This document shows positions 7,975-15,758 of a stretch of DNA of 64,000 nt, piece after piece. The stretch is from contig CAJTYS010000001.1 in the NCBI GenBank assembly GCA_910583765.1, positions 1 through 64,000 on the forward strand, read 5' to 3'. Position 1 is the first letter of the stretch, and every line of letters begins with the position of its first letter. The position numbers and the translations under genes are program-made. Source of the DNA: an uncultured Eubacteriales bacterium. GTDB taxonomy: Bacteria; Bacillota; Clostridia; Peptostreptococcales; Anaerovoracaceae. The notes beneath the pieces are model-generated. The model was not told where the DNA came from. It searched no databases and saw only the letters and a program-made list of their open reading frames with translations.

Positions 7975-8462
7975 TTGAACGCCTCCCTCAATTTCGCTTC
8001 CAGCTTTTTTCGCAGGAAAGCGGGAGCCATGGATTGGATTTCCTGGGCGGAAATCGTCATCATGAATTTTCCCGGAACCCAGCCATCGCCGCCGGGAGTC
8101 CGATGCCCGTATTCCACGTAGCTGGCGTATTCCGTCGAGTTCATGATCTTAACACGCAACCATGAACCCGTACGGATGATTTCAGGTTTCTTGTTTTCTT
8201 TCGTCCATGCCCTTCTTAGAGTTCCTCCTGTTTTATTCGCTTTGGCTATGAATGACACGTGTTTCCCGTCCTTCGTCACAAAATCGACCGGACCTCCATA
8301 AACTCCCACTGGCGTGCGCTTGATGACTTTACGCAAAAAACGTGCCGTCAGTTCCTTCGCGCATTGCTCAATGAACTCGTCTCGCAGGGACCGGTTCACC
8401 TTTTCAAACCGCTTTTGAAACTCTTCCAGGCCTTTGATGTCCACTTTCACATTTTTTCCCAT
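7971..8462 (-). CDS. HK97 gp10-like head-tail joining protein (XkdI-like)
   Basis: The 163-residue product opens with VKVDIKGLEEFQKRFEKVN. It contains the KRTPVGVYGG segment and the region ending VEYGHRTPGGDGWVPGKFMM, both characteristic of HK97 gp10/XkdI proteins. These act in tail attachment between the head stopper and tail terminator. It lies between those two predicted genes. Confidence 0.85.
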   Translation of the reverse strand: MGKNVKVDIKGLEEFQKRFEKVNRSLRDEFIEQCAKELTARFLRKVIKRTPVGVYGGPVDFVTKDGKHVSFIAKANKTGGTLRRAWTKENKKPEIIRTGSWLRVKIMNSTEYASYVEYGHRTPGGDGWVPGKFMMTISAQEIQSMAPAFLRKKLEAKLREAFK

Positions 8463-8463
8463 G

Positions 8464-8847
8464 TCATCCCCACCTTTCGAAAGGCTCCAGCATGATCTCC
8501 TGGTGCGTGGCGTGGATGGCTGGAACGCCGGAACGCTGGTAAGCCGTTTCTTCGCCTTGATGACGGACGATGATCTTGCTGCCTTCTTTCACCTCGATGT
8601 CCGCTGACAAGAACAGTTTGATGGAAATCTTCTTTTCCGCCGCCCCGTCTCCCATGGTCACGGCGTCCAGGCTTTCAAAAGACAGCTTGCAAGGCACCTG
8701 TTCCCATGCGATGACCGGCCGCTGTTTGGTGATCTTGGTGGCTTCGTCTCTTACGGATTCCAGCTCATAAATGTCGCAAACGTCTTCATGGAGCAGCTCC
8801 AACGCTTTTTTATGAGCGATTCTCGCTCTCTGGATGGCCGCTTTCAT
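8464..8847 (-). CDS. Head-closure/stopper protein (XkdH position)
   Basis: The 127-residue product is rich in beta strands (ACSLSF-type and IKLFLSADIEVKEGSKIIV regions) and fits the small head-stopper family that plugs the connector. I recognise it mainly from its position between the gp6-like connector and the gp10-like gene. It overlaps the preceding gene by an ATGA junction. Confidence 0.65.
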   Translation of the reverse strand: MKAAIQRARIAHKKALELLHEDVCDIYELESVRDEATKITKQRPVIAWEQVPCKLSFESLDAVTMGDGAAEKKISIKLFLSADIEVKEGSKIIVRHQGEETAYQRSGVPAIHATHQEIMLEPFERWG

Positions 8848-9191
8848 CGAAACACCGCCTTTCGATACCGGTTCAGGCTGGGGCGATAGTCCTTTAGGAT
8901 CGTGTCCTTGAAAGCTTCGTCCACCGACTGATGGAAGGACACGGAAGTGTCCCCTTCCGAAAGTGAGGACACCGACCCCGCCGCCGCTTCCGCCTGTCCC
9001 ACGTTTTCATTGCGAAACAGGTCCATGGCCATTCGATAAGCCGTGTTCACCAGGCCTTCCGGCAGTTCTTCGATGTTGCAATAATTGAGAATGGTTTCCC
9101 TTGCGTCTTCCAAAATGAAGGCCAGCTGGGGATCCCTGGAATCGTCTTCTTCGGGGATCCCCAATAAGCCCTTTAACTTTTGCACGTCCAT
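8844..9191 (-). CDS. Head-tail connector (gp6/YqbG-like adaptor)
   Basis: The 115-residue product begins MDVQKLKGLLGIPEEDDSRD and has the helical layout of gp6-type adaptors (FILEDARETILNYCNIEELPEGL). These dock under the portal ring. It immediately follows the capsid gene and overlaps the stopper gene, the expected order. Confidence 0.8.
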   Translation of the reverse strand: MDVQKLKGLLGIPEEDDSRDPQLAFILEDARETILNYCNIEELPEGLVNTAYRMAMDLFRNENVGQAEAAAGSVSSLSEGDTSVSFHQSVDEAFKDTILKDYRPSLNRYRKAVFR

Positions 9192-9194
9192 CCG

Positions 9195-10205
9195 CTACGC
9201 CCCCAGCTTGTGCTTGAAGGCCACGATCCTGATCTGCTTCGGCTCGTAGACCGGCTTCCAGTTGGCCGGATCCCGCAGTTCCTCTCTGGAAGGCCCTTCG
9301 GTTTTGGCCACGTTCGCGCTGGTGAAGGCCACGCCTCTCGGATGCAGGATGTTGGTGCGCCGATTGATCAGATAATCCACGCCGGATCCTTTCCGCTTGG
9401 CCCTGTCCGTTTCCGTGGGCACGAATCCCGCCGGGTTTCCGTTCCCTAAGGCGATGGCTCCGTTTCCGAACAAATACGTGGTGTACACGCCTTTGTCCAC
9501 CGGGCAGCCGTCATCGATGATGATCCGCTTTCCCTGATAAGTGCTGAAGCCCACGTCGTTGGAAGGCTGCACCGTCTCGATCAGGTTTTGTTTTTTCAAC
9601 GCCGCTTCCGTGGCCGAATGCATGCAGATCCCCGTCAGCTGGGCTTTCGCGTCCCCCAGCAGCTGCTCCGCGTCGATGAAGGCGCCGCCGCTCCAATTGG
9701 CGGCGTTCCCGGATTTGCCGGAAATGTCCAAAAGGTTGCTTTCCAGCCTGGTTTCCGCGTCTTTCGGAGCGTCTCCGGTGACCGCTGGGACTGTGCCGAA
9801 AATTCCGTTCAACACGGCGATCAGCTCTTTCTGCAGGTCTCTCTGCCAAAAGCCGGCCACCAAGTCGGCGATGGCCATCATCGGGTCGGTGCCCGCGAGG
9901 GCCGCTGAAAGATCGGTGGCGCTCCACATTTTCGCCCTGCGGAAGATCGCCGCCACGTCTTTGCTGGACGTGATCTTGTTGTCTTCCAGGTCTTGCCCTT
10001 CGATGACCTGCTCGGATTCCCCTGTCAGGTCTTCAAAGAACGGCATGTTCACAGTGGGCGCCGCTTGAGAGGCCAAACTGTCAAATTCGGAACTGTTCGC
10101 TATGATGCCGCACTGCGCCAAAGCGGAAAGCTCCATGGTCCTGTTGACCACGTATGGGTTGAATAATTCTGGGACGATCACGTCCCGTAAGGTCGTTCCT
10201 GGCAT
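9195..10205 (-). CDS. Major capsid protein (XkdG-like)
   Basis: The 336-residue product starts MPGTTLRDVIVPELFNPYV, a common opening of PBSX-type/HK97-fold capsid proteins. It contains the PTVNMPFFEDLTGESE and KITSSKDVAAIFRRAKMWSA segments. It lies directly after the scaffold gene and before the connector genes. There is no sign of a fused protease; the separate GP20-type scaffold probably directs assembly. Confidence 0.9.
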   Translation of the reverse strand: MPGTTLRDVIVPELFNPYVVNRTMELSALAQCGIIANSSEFDSLASQAAPTVNMPFFEDLTGESEQVIEGQDLEDNKITSSKDVAAIFRRAKMWSATDLSAALAGTDPMMAIADLVAGFWQRDLQKELIAVLNGIFGTVPAVTGDAPKDAETRLESNLLDISGKSGNAANWSGGAFIDAEQLLGDAKAQLTGICMHSATEAALKKQNLIETVQPSNDVGFSTYQGKRIIIDDGCPVDKGVYTTYLFGNGAIALGNGNPAGFVPTETDRAKRKGSGVDYLINRRTNILHPRGVAFTSANVAKTEGPSREELRDPANWKPVYEPKQIRIVAFKHKLGA

Positions 10206-10223
10206 TTATTTCACCTTTCCTTT

Positions 10224-10835
10224 CTAAATCTTCACTCCCGCCGCCGCTGCCATGGCTCTGGCCTGCCGCGGGTCTTGTTTCAGGATTTTTCCTTGTTCGG
10301 TCATGTTGAAGGTTTCTTTCGCGAAGGGGTTGACCGCTCCGCCCGTTCCGCTTCCTTGTGGATCGTATGGCGGCGTTTCCTTTTTGAACAGATGCGCCGT
10401 CATTTTGTCTTCCTTGTACGACTTCAACGCATCTTCTAAGCCGATCGGCTTTCCTTCCTTGTCGAAGTTGAAGGTTTTCAGGCCGCCCGCTTTGTAGATC
10501 AGGTAGTCCGGATCCAGAGCCCCTGTCTTGGACATGGCCTCTTTCAACGCATATTCCCTGCGTGCGTCCTCGGCCTTGGCTTTTTCCGCCGCCAAGTCTT
10601 CCTTGTACTTCTTTTCCCAATCCCTGGCCGCCTTTTGCAACCGTTCCACGTCAACGCCGTCAAATTTCTTGATGGTTTCCTGCAAGCCGGAAATGGTTTC
10701 TTTCGCCGTTTTCAGCTCCGCTTCTTTGGCCGTGGTTTTGGCTTGCTCCGCTCGCATGGTTTTGTCGTGCTCGGCCATGATCTTGTCGATGGCTTCCACC
10801 TCCAGACCGAGACTCTCTAAAAATTCTTTCTTCAT
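10224..10835 (-). CDS. Scaffold protein (phage GP20 family)
   Basis: I chose the ATG at 10835-10833 because AAGGAAGG precedes it by 5 bases; the product is 203 residues. It begins MKKEFLESLGLEVEAIDKIM. A long highly charged coiled coil follows (about 25-120), then the LDPDYLIYK segment seen in GP20 scaffolds. The C-terminus is polar. Scaffolds organise procapsid assembly and leave before maturation. It precedes the capsid gene. Confidence 0.88.
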   Translation of the reverse strand: MKKEFLESLGLEVEAIDKIMAEHDKTMRAEQAKTTAKEAELKTAKETISGLQETIKKFDGVDVERLQKAARDWEKKYKEDLAAEKAKAEDARREYALKEAMSKTGALDPDYLIYKAGGLKTFNFDKEGKPIGLEDALKSYKEDKMTAHLFKKETPPYDPQGSGTGGAVNPFAKETFNMTEQGKILKQDPRQARAMAAAAGVKI

Positions 10836-10861
10836 GGTCCTTCCTTTCTTGATTTTTTGTA

Positions 10862-10892
10862 TCACAAAAGGCGGCCCGTTCAGGCCGCCCTC
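10862..10892 (-). terminator. Intrinsic terminator upstream of the scaffold gene
   Basis: On the minus strand GGCGGCC, a TGAACG loop and GGCCGCC are followed by TTTTGT. It ends the accessory block 10.9-14.4 kb before the scaffold gene. The late transcript must therefore read through or restart for the capsid genes. Confidence 0.75.
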
Positions 10893-10934
10893 GGTAATCG
10901 GTGTGTTATATTTTTTTTCTAAACGCTGTCCATC

Positions 10935-11162
10935 TTACGCCGTCTCCTTGCCAGAGATAAAATCTAATACCGTATTGGCCGCTAAACAAAACACTTCGTA
11001 TTCCAAATTCACCAACTCTGATCCTATTTTTTCGGCTTCATTTTCATCGCTTAAATTTTCGGCCCATTTCGTAATCCGCTGATAAATGCCATCTATTTCA
11101 TTGGATAAGCCGTACTCGTTTACAAGATAGCCGTACATGTTCTGGATGATTTCCGCTCTCAT
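10935..11162 (-). CDS. Hypothetical phage protein (75 aa)
   Basis: The product begins MRAEIIQNMYGYLVNEYGLS and is mostly helical and acidic, ending in the hydrophobic FCLAANTVLDFISGKETA. Its start overlaps the stop of the antirepressor gene (ATGA-type junction), so it is probably co-expressed with it. It is the last gene before the terminator at 10,862. I do not recognise a family with confidence. Confidence 0.7.
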   Translation of the reverse strand: MRAEIIQNMYGYLVNEYGLSNEIDGIYQRITKWAENLSDENEAEKIGSELVNLEYEVFCLAANTVLDFISGKETA

Positions 11163-11896
11163 TTCGCTTCACCTCCCATGGACATTTGGAGGTTCAGGCT
11201 TTTTATCTTTTCCGCGAGCACGTGCGGCAATTTGTATCCTTCGACGATGCCCACCGCGTAATCGCACTTTTCCCTTTGGATCGCTTTGTAGGACTTCACG
11301 CCGAACTCTCGTTTCAGTTGCCGGTAAATGTCCGCGTAGACCCTGCCTCTGACGGACAGGTCCTGATACGCCGCCGAGTCTTTCCCGCCCAGGCACTTCA
11401 TGCCCTTTTTCTGGACGGCGCAGGTGATGCGGCTTTCTTCAACTCCCAGGAGCGGCATGCTCTTTTTGAATTTCTGCAAATCATTGTTGACCGCTTCGAT
11501 TTTTCCGTCCACTTCTTTGATGGCTTTCAGTTCCAGCTCGATTAGATCAATCGTGGAAGCTGGTTTCTGCTGTTGGTACTTCTTTTCGATCTGGATGAAA
11601 TATCGTCTGACTTGTTTGCCTTTTTCGTTTCTTTCCAGCATGGCCATTTCTTTAGCGGTGTCTAGTTTGATGATGTATTCATTGTACTGCCCGCCGCTTA
11701 CTAAATTTTTAGTAAGCGTTGTAAAGTCTCCATTTTCTTGGGCTTCACAATCATTTATACGGTTTTTAATCCAATCATTGAACCGGCTTTTTACCTCTAA
11801 AACCTTATGCAATTCCGTCCCATACACGACCTTTTCTCCTGTGTCGGTTTCATAGACTGGGACTAATTCATTTTCTATCATGGTCAAGTCTTTCAT
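11159..11896 (-). CDS. Phage antirepressor (AntA/AntB domain + ORF6C domain)
   Basis: The 245-residue product has an AntA/AntB-type N-terminal domain (about 10-110) with the ELHKVLEVKSRFNDWIKNRI helix and the YIIKLDTAKEMAMLERNEKG motif. The C-terminal ORF6C-type domain (about 165-240) has RGRVYADIYRQLKREFG. Antirepressors of this class inactivate CI-type repressors or modulate phage gene expression. Its place between the MuF and scaffold genes, far from the CI switch at 34 kb, is unusual. It may have its own control within the accessory block. Confidence 0.85.
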   Translation of the reverse strand: MKDLTMIENELVPVYETDTGEKVVYGTELHKVLEVKSRFNDWIKNRINDCEAQENGDFTTLTKNLVSGGQYNEYIIKLDTAKEMAMLERNEKGKQVRRYFIQIEKKYQQQKPASTIDLIELELKAIKEVDGKIEAVNNDLQKFKKSMPLLGVEESRITCAVQKKGMKCLGGKDSAAYQDLSVRGRVYADIYRQLKREFGVKSYKAIQREKCDYAVGIVEGYKLPHVLAEKIKSLNLQMSMGGEAK

Positions 11897-11921
11897 TGCG
11901 TTCTCCTTTCCGGTTAATCTT

Positions 11922-12044
11922 TTAGATAATCACGATAAAGCCTTTTGCGGCTTTCGGGTTCGTTGAAACAATCAGAGTTTTTTTAGCTTTATCATAAATA
12001 GCGTATACATTGGAATCGTCCAGGTAACTATATATTTTTTTCAT
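11922..12044 (-). CDS. Small hypothetical protein (40 aa)
   Basis: The ATG at 12044-12042 follows GGAGGG by 7 bases. The product begins MKKIYSYLDDSNVYAIYDKA and ends KAAKGFIVII. It is basic, with beta-type residues, and has no recognised domain. It lies between the antirepressor and the 115-aa gene on the same strand. Confidence 0.6.
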   Translation of the reverse strand: MKKIYSYLDDSNVYAIYDKAKKTLIVSTNPKAAKGFIVII

Positions 12045-12047
12045 GTC

Positions 12048-12395
12048 TCAACCCTCCAATGCCCCGCATGGTCCGACAAGTTCTGACCTGCTGCCGCCGT
12101 GATCCACGTAATATTGAATGGCTTCTTCACAAAGTTCAAGCGTCTGCTCCTTCACTACGCAGTCTTCTCCCTCGCTGAAAAGTCGGTACAGCTTTCCGAT
12201 CAAATCCATATCGGTCATGGCAATGGCGTCTTCCAAACTCAGCATGTGGTCGCAGTATTCTTGCCGCAGCATGGTTTTTGACATCGTGCGCACGGCGTTC
12301 AATGAACCGGTGTCCTGAATTTCCATGATCTCGTCAATGATTTGATGCCTTAATTCGCTGTTCTTTTGTTTTTGTTCGTAAGTTAATCTGATCAT
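12048..12395 (-). CDS. Hypothetical accessory protein (115 aa)
   Basis: I chose the ATG at 12395 because AAAGGAG precedes it by 8-9 bases; a TTG six codons upstream overlaps that site. The product begins MIRLTYEQKQKNSELRHQII, is acidic and helical, and has three Cys in the C-terminal half. No domain is recognised. It is the first leftward gene after the sRNA/RHH locus. Confidence 0.65.
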   Translation of the reverse strand: MIRLTYEQKQKNSELRHQIIDEIMEIQDTGSLNAVRTMSKTMLRQEYCDHMLSLEDAIAMTDMDLIGKLYRLFSEGEDCVVKEQTLELCEEAIQYYVDHGGSRSELVGPCGALEG

Positions 12396-12421
12396 ATAAA
12401 AAACTCCTTTCAAAATTGTTC

Positions 12422-12450
12422 TTGAAAGAAGCCAGCCACTCTGATATGAT
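12422..12450 (+). promoter_or_regulatory. Promoter for a small plus-strand RNA (TTGAAA-17-TATGAT)
   Basis: TTGAAA (12422-12427) and TATGAT (12445-12450) are separated by 17 bp on the plus strand, inside an otherwise leftward block. Transcription would start near 12457. Confidence 0.6.
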
Positions 12451-12456
12451 AGATTT

Positions 12457-12533
12457 ATCAGAGGGTGACTTCTGGTAATCAGAAACAGGTTGCACGACTA
12501 CCAATCAAATCAACCTGTTTCTTCATTTTTTGT
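12457..12533 (+). ncRNA. Candidate small RNA, antisense to the 3' end of the RHH gene
   Basis: The predicted RNA of about 76 nt runs from the promoter at 12422-12450 to an intrinsic terminator. The terminator stem is a perfect 12-bp repeat (AGAAACAGGTTG at 12481-12492, CAACCTGTTTCT at 12511-12522) followed by TCATTTTTT. Its 3' end overlaps the last codons of the convergent RHH gene. The layout resembles the antisense RNA at 4663-4757. No open reading frame of note is present. Confidence 0.5.
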
Positions 12534-12699
12534 CGTTTTCCAAAAGTAAATGAACGCCTTTGCGAATAGCTTTCCCTTTTGTGATGTTGTTCTCAATACA
12601 GTATTTATTAAGCGCATCATCCGTTTTTTTATCTAGCCTCACACTTGTCCTAATATTAATTGGATTATCCACTTTTGGCCTTCCTGTTTTTGGTGCCAC
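12523..12699 (-). CDS. Ribbon-helix-helix DNA-binding protein (58 aa)
   Basis: The product starts at GTG (12699-12697) after GAGGTGATGAA. It reads VAPKTGRPKVDNPI, then INIRTSVRLDKKTDDALNKY, the beta-strand/helix pattern of RHH (CopG/MetJ-type) regulators, and ends KGVHLLLENDKK. RHH dimers insert paired strands in the DNA major groove. It is the first gene of the leftward accessory block and may regulate it or itself. Its 3' end overlaps the predicted small RNA at 12457-12533. Confidence 0.75.
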   Translation of the reverse strand: MAPKTGRPKVDNPINIRTSVRLDKKTDDALNKYCIENNITKGKAIRKGVHLLLENDKK

Positions 12700-12775
12700 T
12701 TCATCACCTCACTTTCAAGCACACATTTATTATACTTTATGCACGCTTAAAAGTCAAGCCGTTTTAGGATAAAAG

Positions 12776-13516
12776 TTAATCGTCTACATTTCTCTTCATT
12801 TGATTCAGTTTTTGAAGAATATTCACATATGTTTCAGTTTCAGTAAATTCAAACTCTTCCTCATACTTTTTTATTCGAGCAATCAATTTATCAATTCTTG
12901 CAATTTTGCCCTTTACTGTTTTTAATTCATTGATTTGGGCACGCTCTTTATCATACATTCTGATAAGAGTTTTTCCAAGCATTTCATCCTTTTCTCTCCT
13001 AATCTCCATAGGAATACTATGGGCTAAGTTGATGTCACACCCCGCTTTTGAAGCTTGTTCTAAGATTAAGGCATACTGCATAGCTACTTCATATCGGTTA
13101 AAAAAGGTTTCCATGTTAGATGTATTTTTCATTATCTGCAAAGACTCAGCTACGATTCTGTTATAGCTGTCCAATTGTTCTTGCGTGATACTATTTTTCA
13201 TTCCTGTTAACACTTCTTGAGGTGCCTCTGCCGCATCTATTGAAACATCAATAGAAAAATTATGCAACCCTTCTACTTTTCCAGTATCACTCTTTGCATT
13301 CTCTGTGTTTTTTTTCTTTTGTACGTAAATTACATTATCTTGTTTCTGCCTTTTCTTTTTTACCTTGACTACTAAGAACACGATTGGAAACGGGATAACC
13401 ATAAGCACAATACACATGACTTGTTCTGTAGTATCATACGTTGTAAAATTAACAAAGAATGCAACTTCCCATATCATCAGGGCAATAATTCCAAGGACTT
13501 TTAATGCGGTTTTCAC
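12776..13516 (-). CDS. Two-TM membrane protein with coiled-coil cytoplasmic domain
   Basis: The GTG at 13516 follows AAAGGATGG. The 246-residue product has two N-terminal membrane helices (about 5-25 and 32-52), a basic KKKRQKQ boundary, and a long charged, helical cytoplasmic part (about 90-246) ending in heptad-like repeats. No catalytic motif or known domain is seen. The DNA is visibly more AT-rich than the structural genes. It is probably a cargo gene expressed from the prophage; superinfection exclusion is possible but untested. Confidence 0.65.
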   Translation of the reverse strand: MKTALKVLGIIALMIWEVAFFVNFTTYDTTEQVMCIVLMVIPFPIVFLVVKVKKKRQKQDNVIYVQKKKNTENAKSDTGKVEGLHNFSIDVSIDAAEAPQEVLTGMKNSITQEQLDSYNRIVAESLQIMKNTSNMETFFNRYEVAMQYALILEQASKAGCDINLAHSIPMEIRREKDEMLGKTLIRMYDKERAQINELKTVKGKIARIDKLIARIKKYEEEFEFTETETYVNILQKLNQMKRNVDD

Positions 13517-13593
13517 TTTTTACCATCCTTTCTACTTTCCCCTTTGTATATATTTTACAACATCTCGCATCAACAAGCAATTATTTACTTTTT

Positions 13594-13632
13594 CCCATAA
13601 AAATACCCCTAGCCCATGGGCTTCGGGGCGTA
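13594..13632 (-). terminator. Intrinsic terminator after the YjcQ-like gene
   Basis: On the minus strand CCCCGAAGCCC and GGGCTAGGGG form a stem and are followed by TATTTTTAT. It ends the leftward transcript of the gene at 13641-13973. Confidence 0.7.
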
Positions 13633-13640
13633 GACTTTCT

Positions 13641-13973
13641 TTACAATCCAGGGACGGTTTCCTTCAACGCTTTCAGGAAGTCCCTTGCTTTTGCCATTTT
13701 CGAATTGTCTTGCAAATACTCGATTCCCTTTTGCGTGATTTTAGGGTCAAGCAGCTTGATTCCCGGCGCGCCTCCCAAACGTGGAACCGTGCTGATCCCA
13801 ATGACGTATCCCTCGTTGGAAAGGCTCTCCATGACGTTTGTCCAATATCCGTTGTTGATCCTAAGCGCGTCCGGGCCGAACAGATCCATGTCCGGATTTT
13901 CGCCGCTCTGGAAGCATTCGTATAAATACGTCAATATTTTATACACGATCACAAAATAATCGTTTTTCGCCAT
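13641..13973 (-). CDS. YjcQ-family phage protein
   Basis: The start at 13973 is chosen because AGGAGG lies 8 bases upstream; an earlier in-frame ATG has no such site. The 110-residue product begins MAKNDYFVIVYKILTYLYEC. It has the winged-helix-like layout of YjcQ proteins, with a helix, INNGYWTNVMESLSNEGYVIG, and the C-terminal ITQKGIEYLQDNSKM. YjcQ proteins are common in Bacillota prophages; their function is not established. The gene has its own terminator on the left. Confidence 0.75.
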   Translation of the reverse strand: MAKNDYFVIVYKILTYLYECFQSGENPDMDLFGPDALRINNGYWTNVMESLSNEGYVIGISTVPRLGGAPGIKLLDPKITQKGIEYLQDNSKMAKARDFLKALKETVPGL

Positions 13974-14054
13974 TTTTTCATTCCTCCTTGGCGCTTTATT
14001 CCCGTTTTCCAAATTTCTCTTTCATTTTTTCAAACGTGGTATAAACTACTTAAG

Positions 14055-14128
14055 GAAAGAGCCGTCCTCGAACCCCTTGTCCCAATTTTTTTGAATTGAT
14101 TGACTGGTTCTATGAACGGCTCTTTTTA
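14055..14128 (-). terminator. Long hairpin between accessory genes
   Basis: GAAAGAGCCGT (14055-14065) and ACGGCTCTTTTT (14116-14127) pair over a long loop. On the minus strand the structure follows the stop of the gene at 14132-14434 and ends in a T-rich segment. It probably ends the late transcript coming from the MuF gene. Confidence 0.6.
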
Positions 14129-14131
14129 TTT

Positions 14132-14434
14132 CTACTCATATCCTTCAAACGCAACGGTCACGTTTTCTCCAGACACTTCCCAGCTTACCCACGCCATGTG
14201 TTCCAACCATTGCTCTGGCACGTTACCTTTCGCCCATGCGGGCTCAAACGCAACGGTGTCCTTCTCTGGAATCAGCCAGCCACAAAAACTTTCGCCTTCC
14301 ATTGTGTCAGTTTCAAAATCATCACCTTCGCCGTTTTCACCAAAGAACACGCAGCCTTTCTTCGCGGCCGCGTCCTGGACCAGTTGCCAGAATCGGTTAA
14401 ATTTCTTGCTTTCTTGCGTCCTTAACCCTTGCAT
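14132..14434 (-). CDS. Small acidic protein overlapping MuF-toxin gene; candidate immunity protein
   Basis: The 100-residue product begins MQGLRTQESKKFNRFWQLVQ and is strongly acidic (GENGEGDDFETDTMEGE), with several Trp and a C-terminal SGENVTVAFEGYE strand. The gene overlaps the 3' end of the MuF gene by 38 bp and shares its strand, and a terminator follows. Polymorphic toxins usually have a small, often acidic immunity gene immediately downstream, so this is the natural candidate. I do not recognise a named immunity family. It may instead be an unrelated common phage hypothetical. Confidence 0.65.
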   Translation of the reverse strand: MQGLRTQESKKFNRFWQLVQDAAAKKGCVFFGENGEGDDFETDTMEGESFCGWLIPEKDTVAFEPAWAKGNVPEQWLEHMAWVSWEVSGENVTVAFEGYE

Positions 14435-15758
14435 TGCCTACTCCATTCTTCAATATGGTCACAAACTGATTTCCATTAACGATCACCACATCATTGCCTT
14501 TGATATAAAAATCAACGACTCCATTTTGCCCCCTCCAAGCACCCGAAACTTTTTCATCGGGATAAAGTAAAACATTCTCGATAATCTCCCGCATCTTTTC
14601 CCTATCTTCTGCTTTAGAAGGATTTAGTCCATAGTCTTGGGCGTGTTTTCCAACTTTTTTTCCAAATTGCTTATCTGTTTTTATTATACCACTTTTTTCA
14701 GCGTTTGTGGTCTTTTTCTTCCCCACAAACCGTTTCTTCCACTCTGGATACTTCATGTCCGCCGGCACGTAATAGGTCTGGCCGTCTGTGCCCCTGGCCG
14801 CTCGTAGCTCCCCGGCCGTGAATTCGTCGTTGAAATACGGCACCGTGCAGGTCCGGCAGAACACGTGAAAAGGCGGGGCGGTGACCCCGGCTTCATAATC
14901 CTTCATGTCGAACACTTTTCCATCCAGGCTCTGGCAGAGCGGCGTTGTGTGGGAATCCAAAGTGGCGCAGATTTCGTATCGCTCCACGTCAAGGTCGTTA
15001 AAGCAATCCTTCTGGAAAACGGACCCGAAATATGCCGCCTCCGTCATCACCAGGCGGCCCGCGTTGTGACGGGAGGTGTTCATCTTCTTGGCGATGTTCC
15101 GAATCGCTGCGTCCGGCGCCGCTCCCGTGACGCACATCCGGGTTAGCTCGGCGTGAACCTCGTTCACCAGCTTCGCTTTGTTCCGCCAAACGCGATCCGA
15201 AAAATTCTTCCCGTCCGGTGCCCAAGGCTTTTTGATGATCTTGTCCAATTTGTTCTGATCCACCGCCGCGATGGGGAAGCCGACATGAAAGCCTTTCTGC
15301 AATTCAAAGGCGGTCCGGTAATAACCTTCCTGGTAAAGCTCCCGCATGGATGCGTCCAGCTGGTCCAGTTGGTTGCCACACGCCACCTCAAGGGATTGCT
15401 GGACCTGAAGCTTCAAAGCTTCCAATCTGCTGATGTGAAACCTGGCCGAAGCGTTCTCCAGTTCTTTCATCCAACGCTCATCGATGGCGTTTTCTTCGCC
15501 CCGTTTGACGTATTCCTCGACGGTCCATTTGAATTCTTCCAATTCCGCTTTGGAAAGCAGCTTTCGGGCCTCGGCCATGGAAACGCCGTTGTTGTCGGCA
15601 AGCCTCTGGTGCCAGGCCCTGATTTCCTTTTCCATTTCCGCCTGGGCTTGCTTATACACGCGGTCGATGTCCGGCAGCAGGCTCTGGATGTCTTTATGAC
15701 GGGATTCTTCCAGCTGTTGAAAGCGCCGCCGCCAGTATTCCTTATGTTTCTTCGCCAT
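14397..15758 (-). CDS. MuF (SPP1 gp7-like) minor head protein with probable C-terminal toxin domain
   Basis: The 453-residue product has a helical N-terminal half. A MuF domain (about 215-320) follows, with the motifs ERYEICATLDSHTTPLCQSL, FHVFCRTC and the YYVPADMKYPEWKKRFV segment. After a Lys/Thr linker (about 340-350), residues 355-453 form a separate compact domain ending WRGQNGVVDFYIKGNDVVIV and QFVTILKNGVGNAR. This strand-rich tail resembles the RNase-type BECR toxins attached to MuF proteins of temperate phages. The identification of the tail is inference from pattern. It overlaps the portal gene upstream and a small acidic gene downstream. Confidence 0.82.
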   Translation of the reverse strand: MAKKHKEYWRRRFQQLEESRHKDIQSLLPDIDRVYKQAQAEMEKEIRAWHQRLADNNGVSMAEARKLLSKAELEEFKWTVEEYVKRGEENAIDERWMKELENASARFHISRLEALKLQVQQSLEVACGNQLDQLDASMRELYQEGYYRTAFELQKGFHVGFPIAAVDQNKLDKIIKKPWAPDGKNFSDRVWRNKAKLVNEVHAELTRMCVTGAAPDAAIRNIAKKMNTSRHNAGRLVMTEAAYFGSVFQKDCFNDLDVERYEICATLDSHTTPLCQSLDGKVFDMKDYEAGVTAPPFHVFCRTCTVPYFNDEFTAGELRAARGTDGQTYYVPADMKYPEWKKRFVGKKKTTNAEKSGIIKTDKQFGKKVGKHAQDYGLNPSKAEDREKMREIIENVLLYPDEKVSGAWRGQNGVVDFYIKGNDVVIVNGNQFVTILKNGVGNARVKDARKQEI

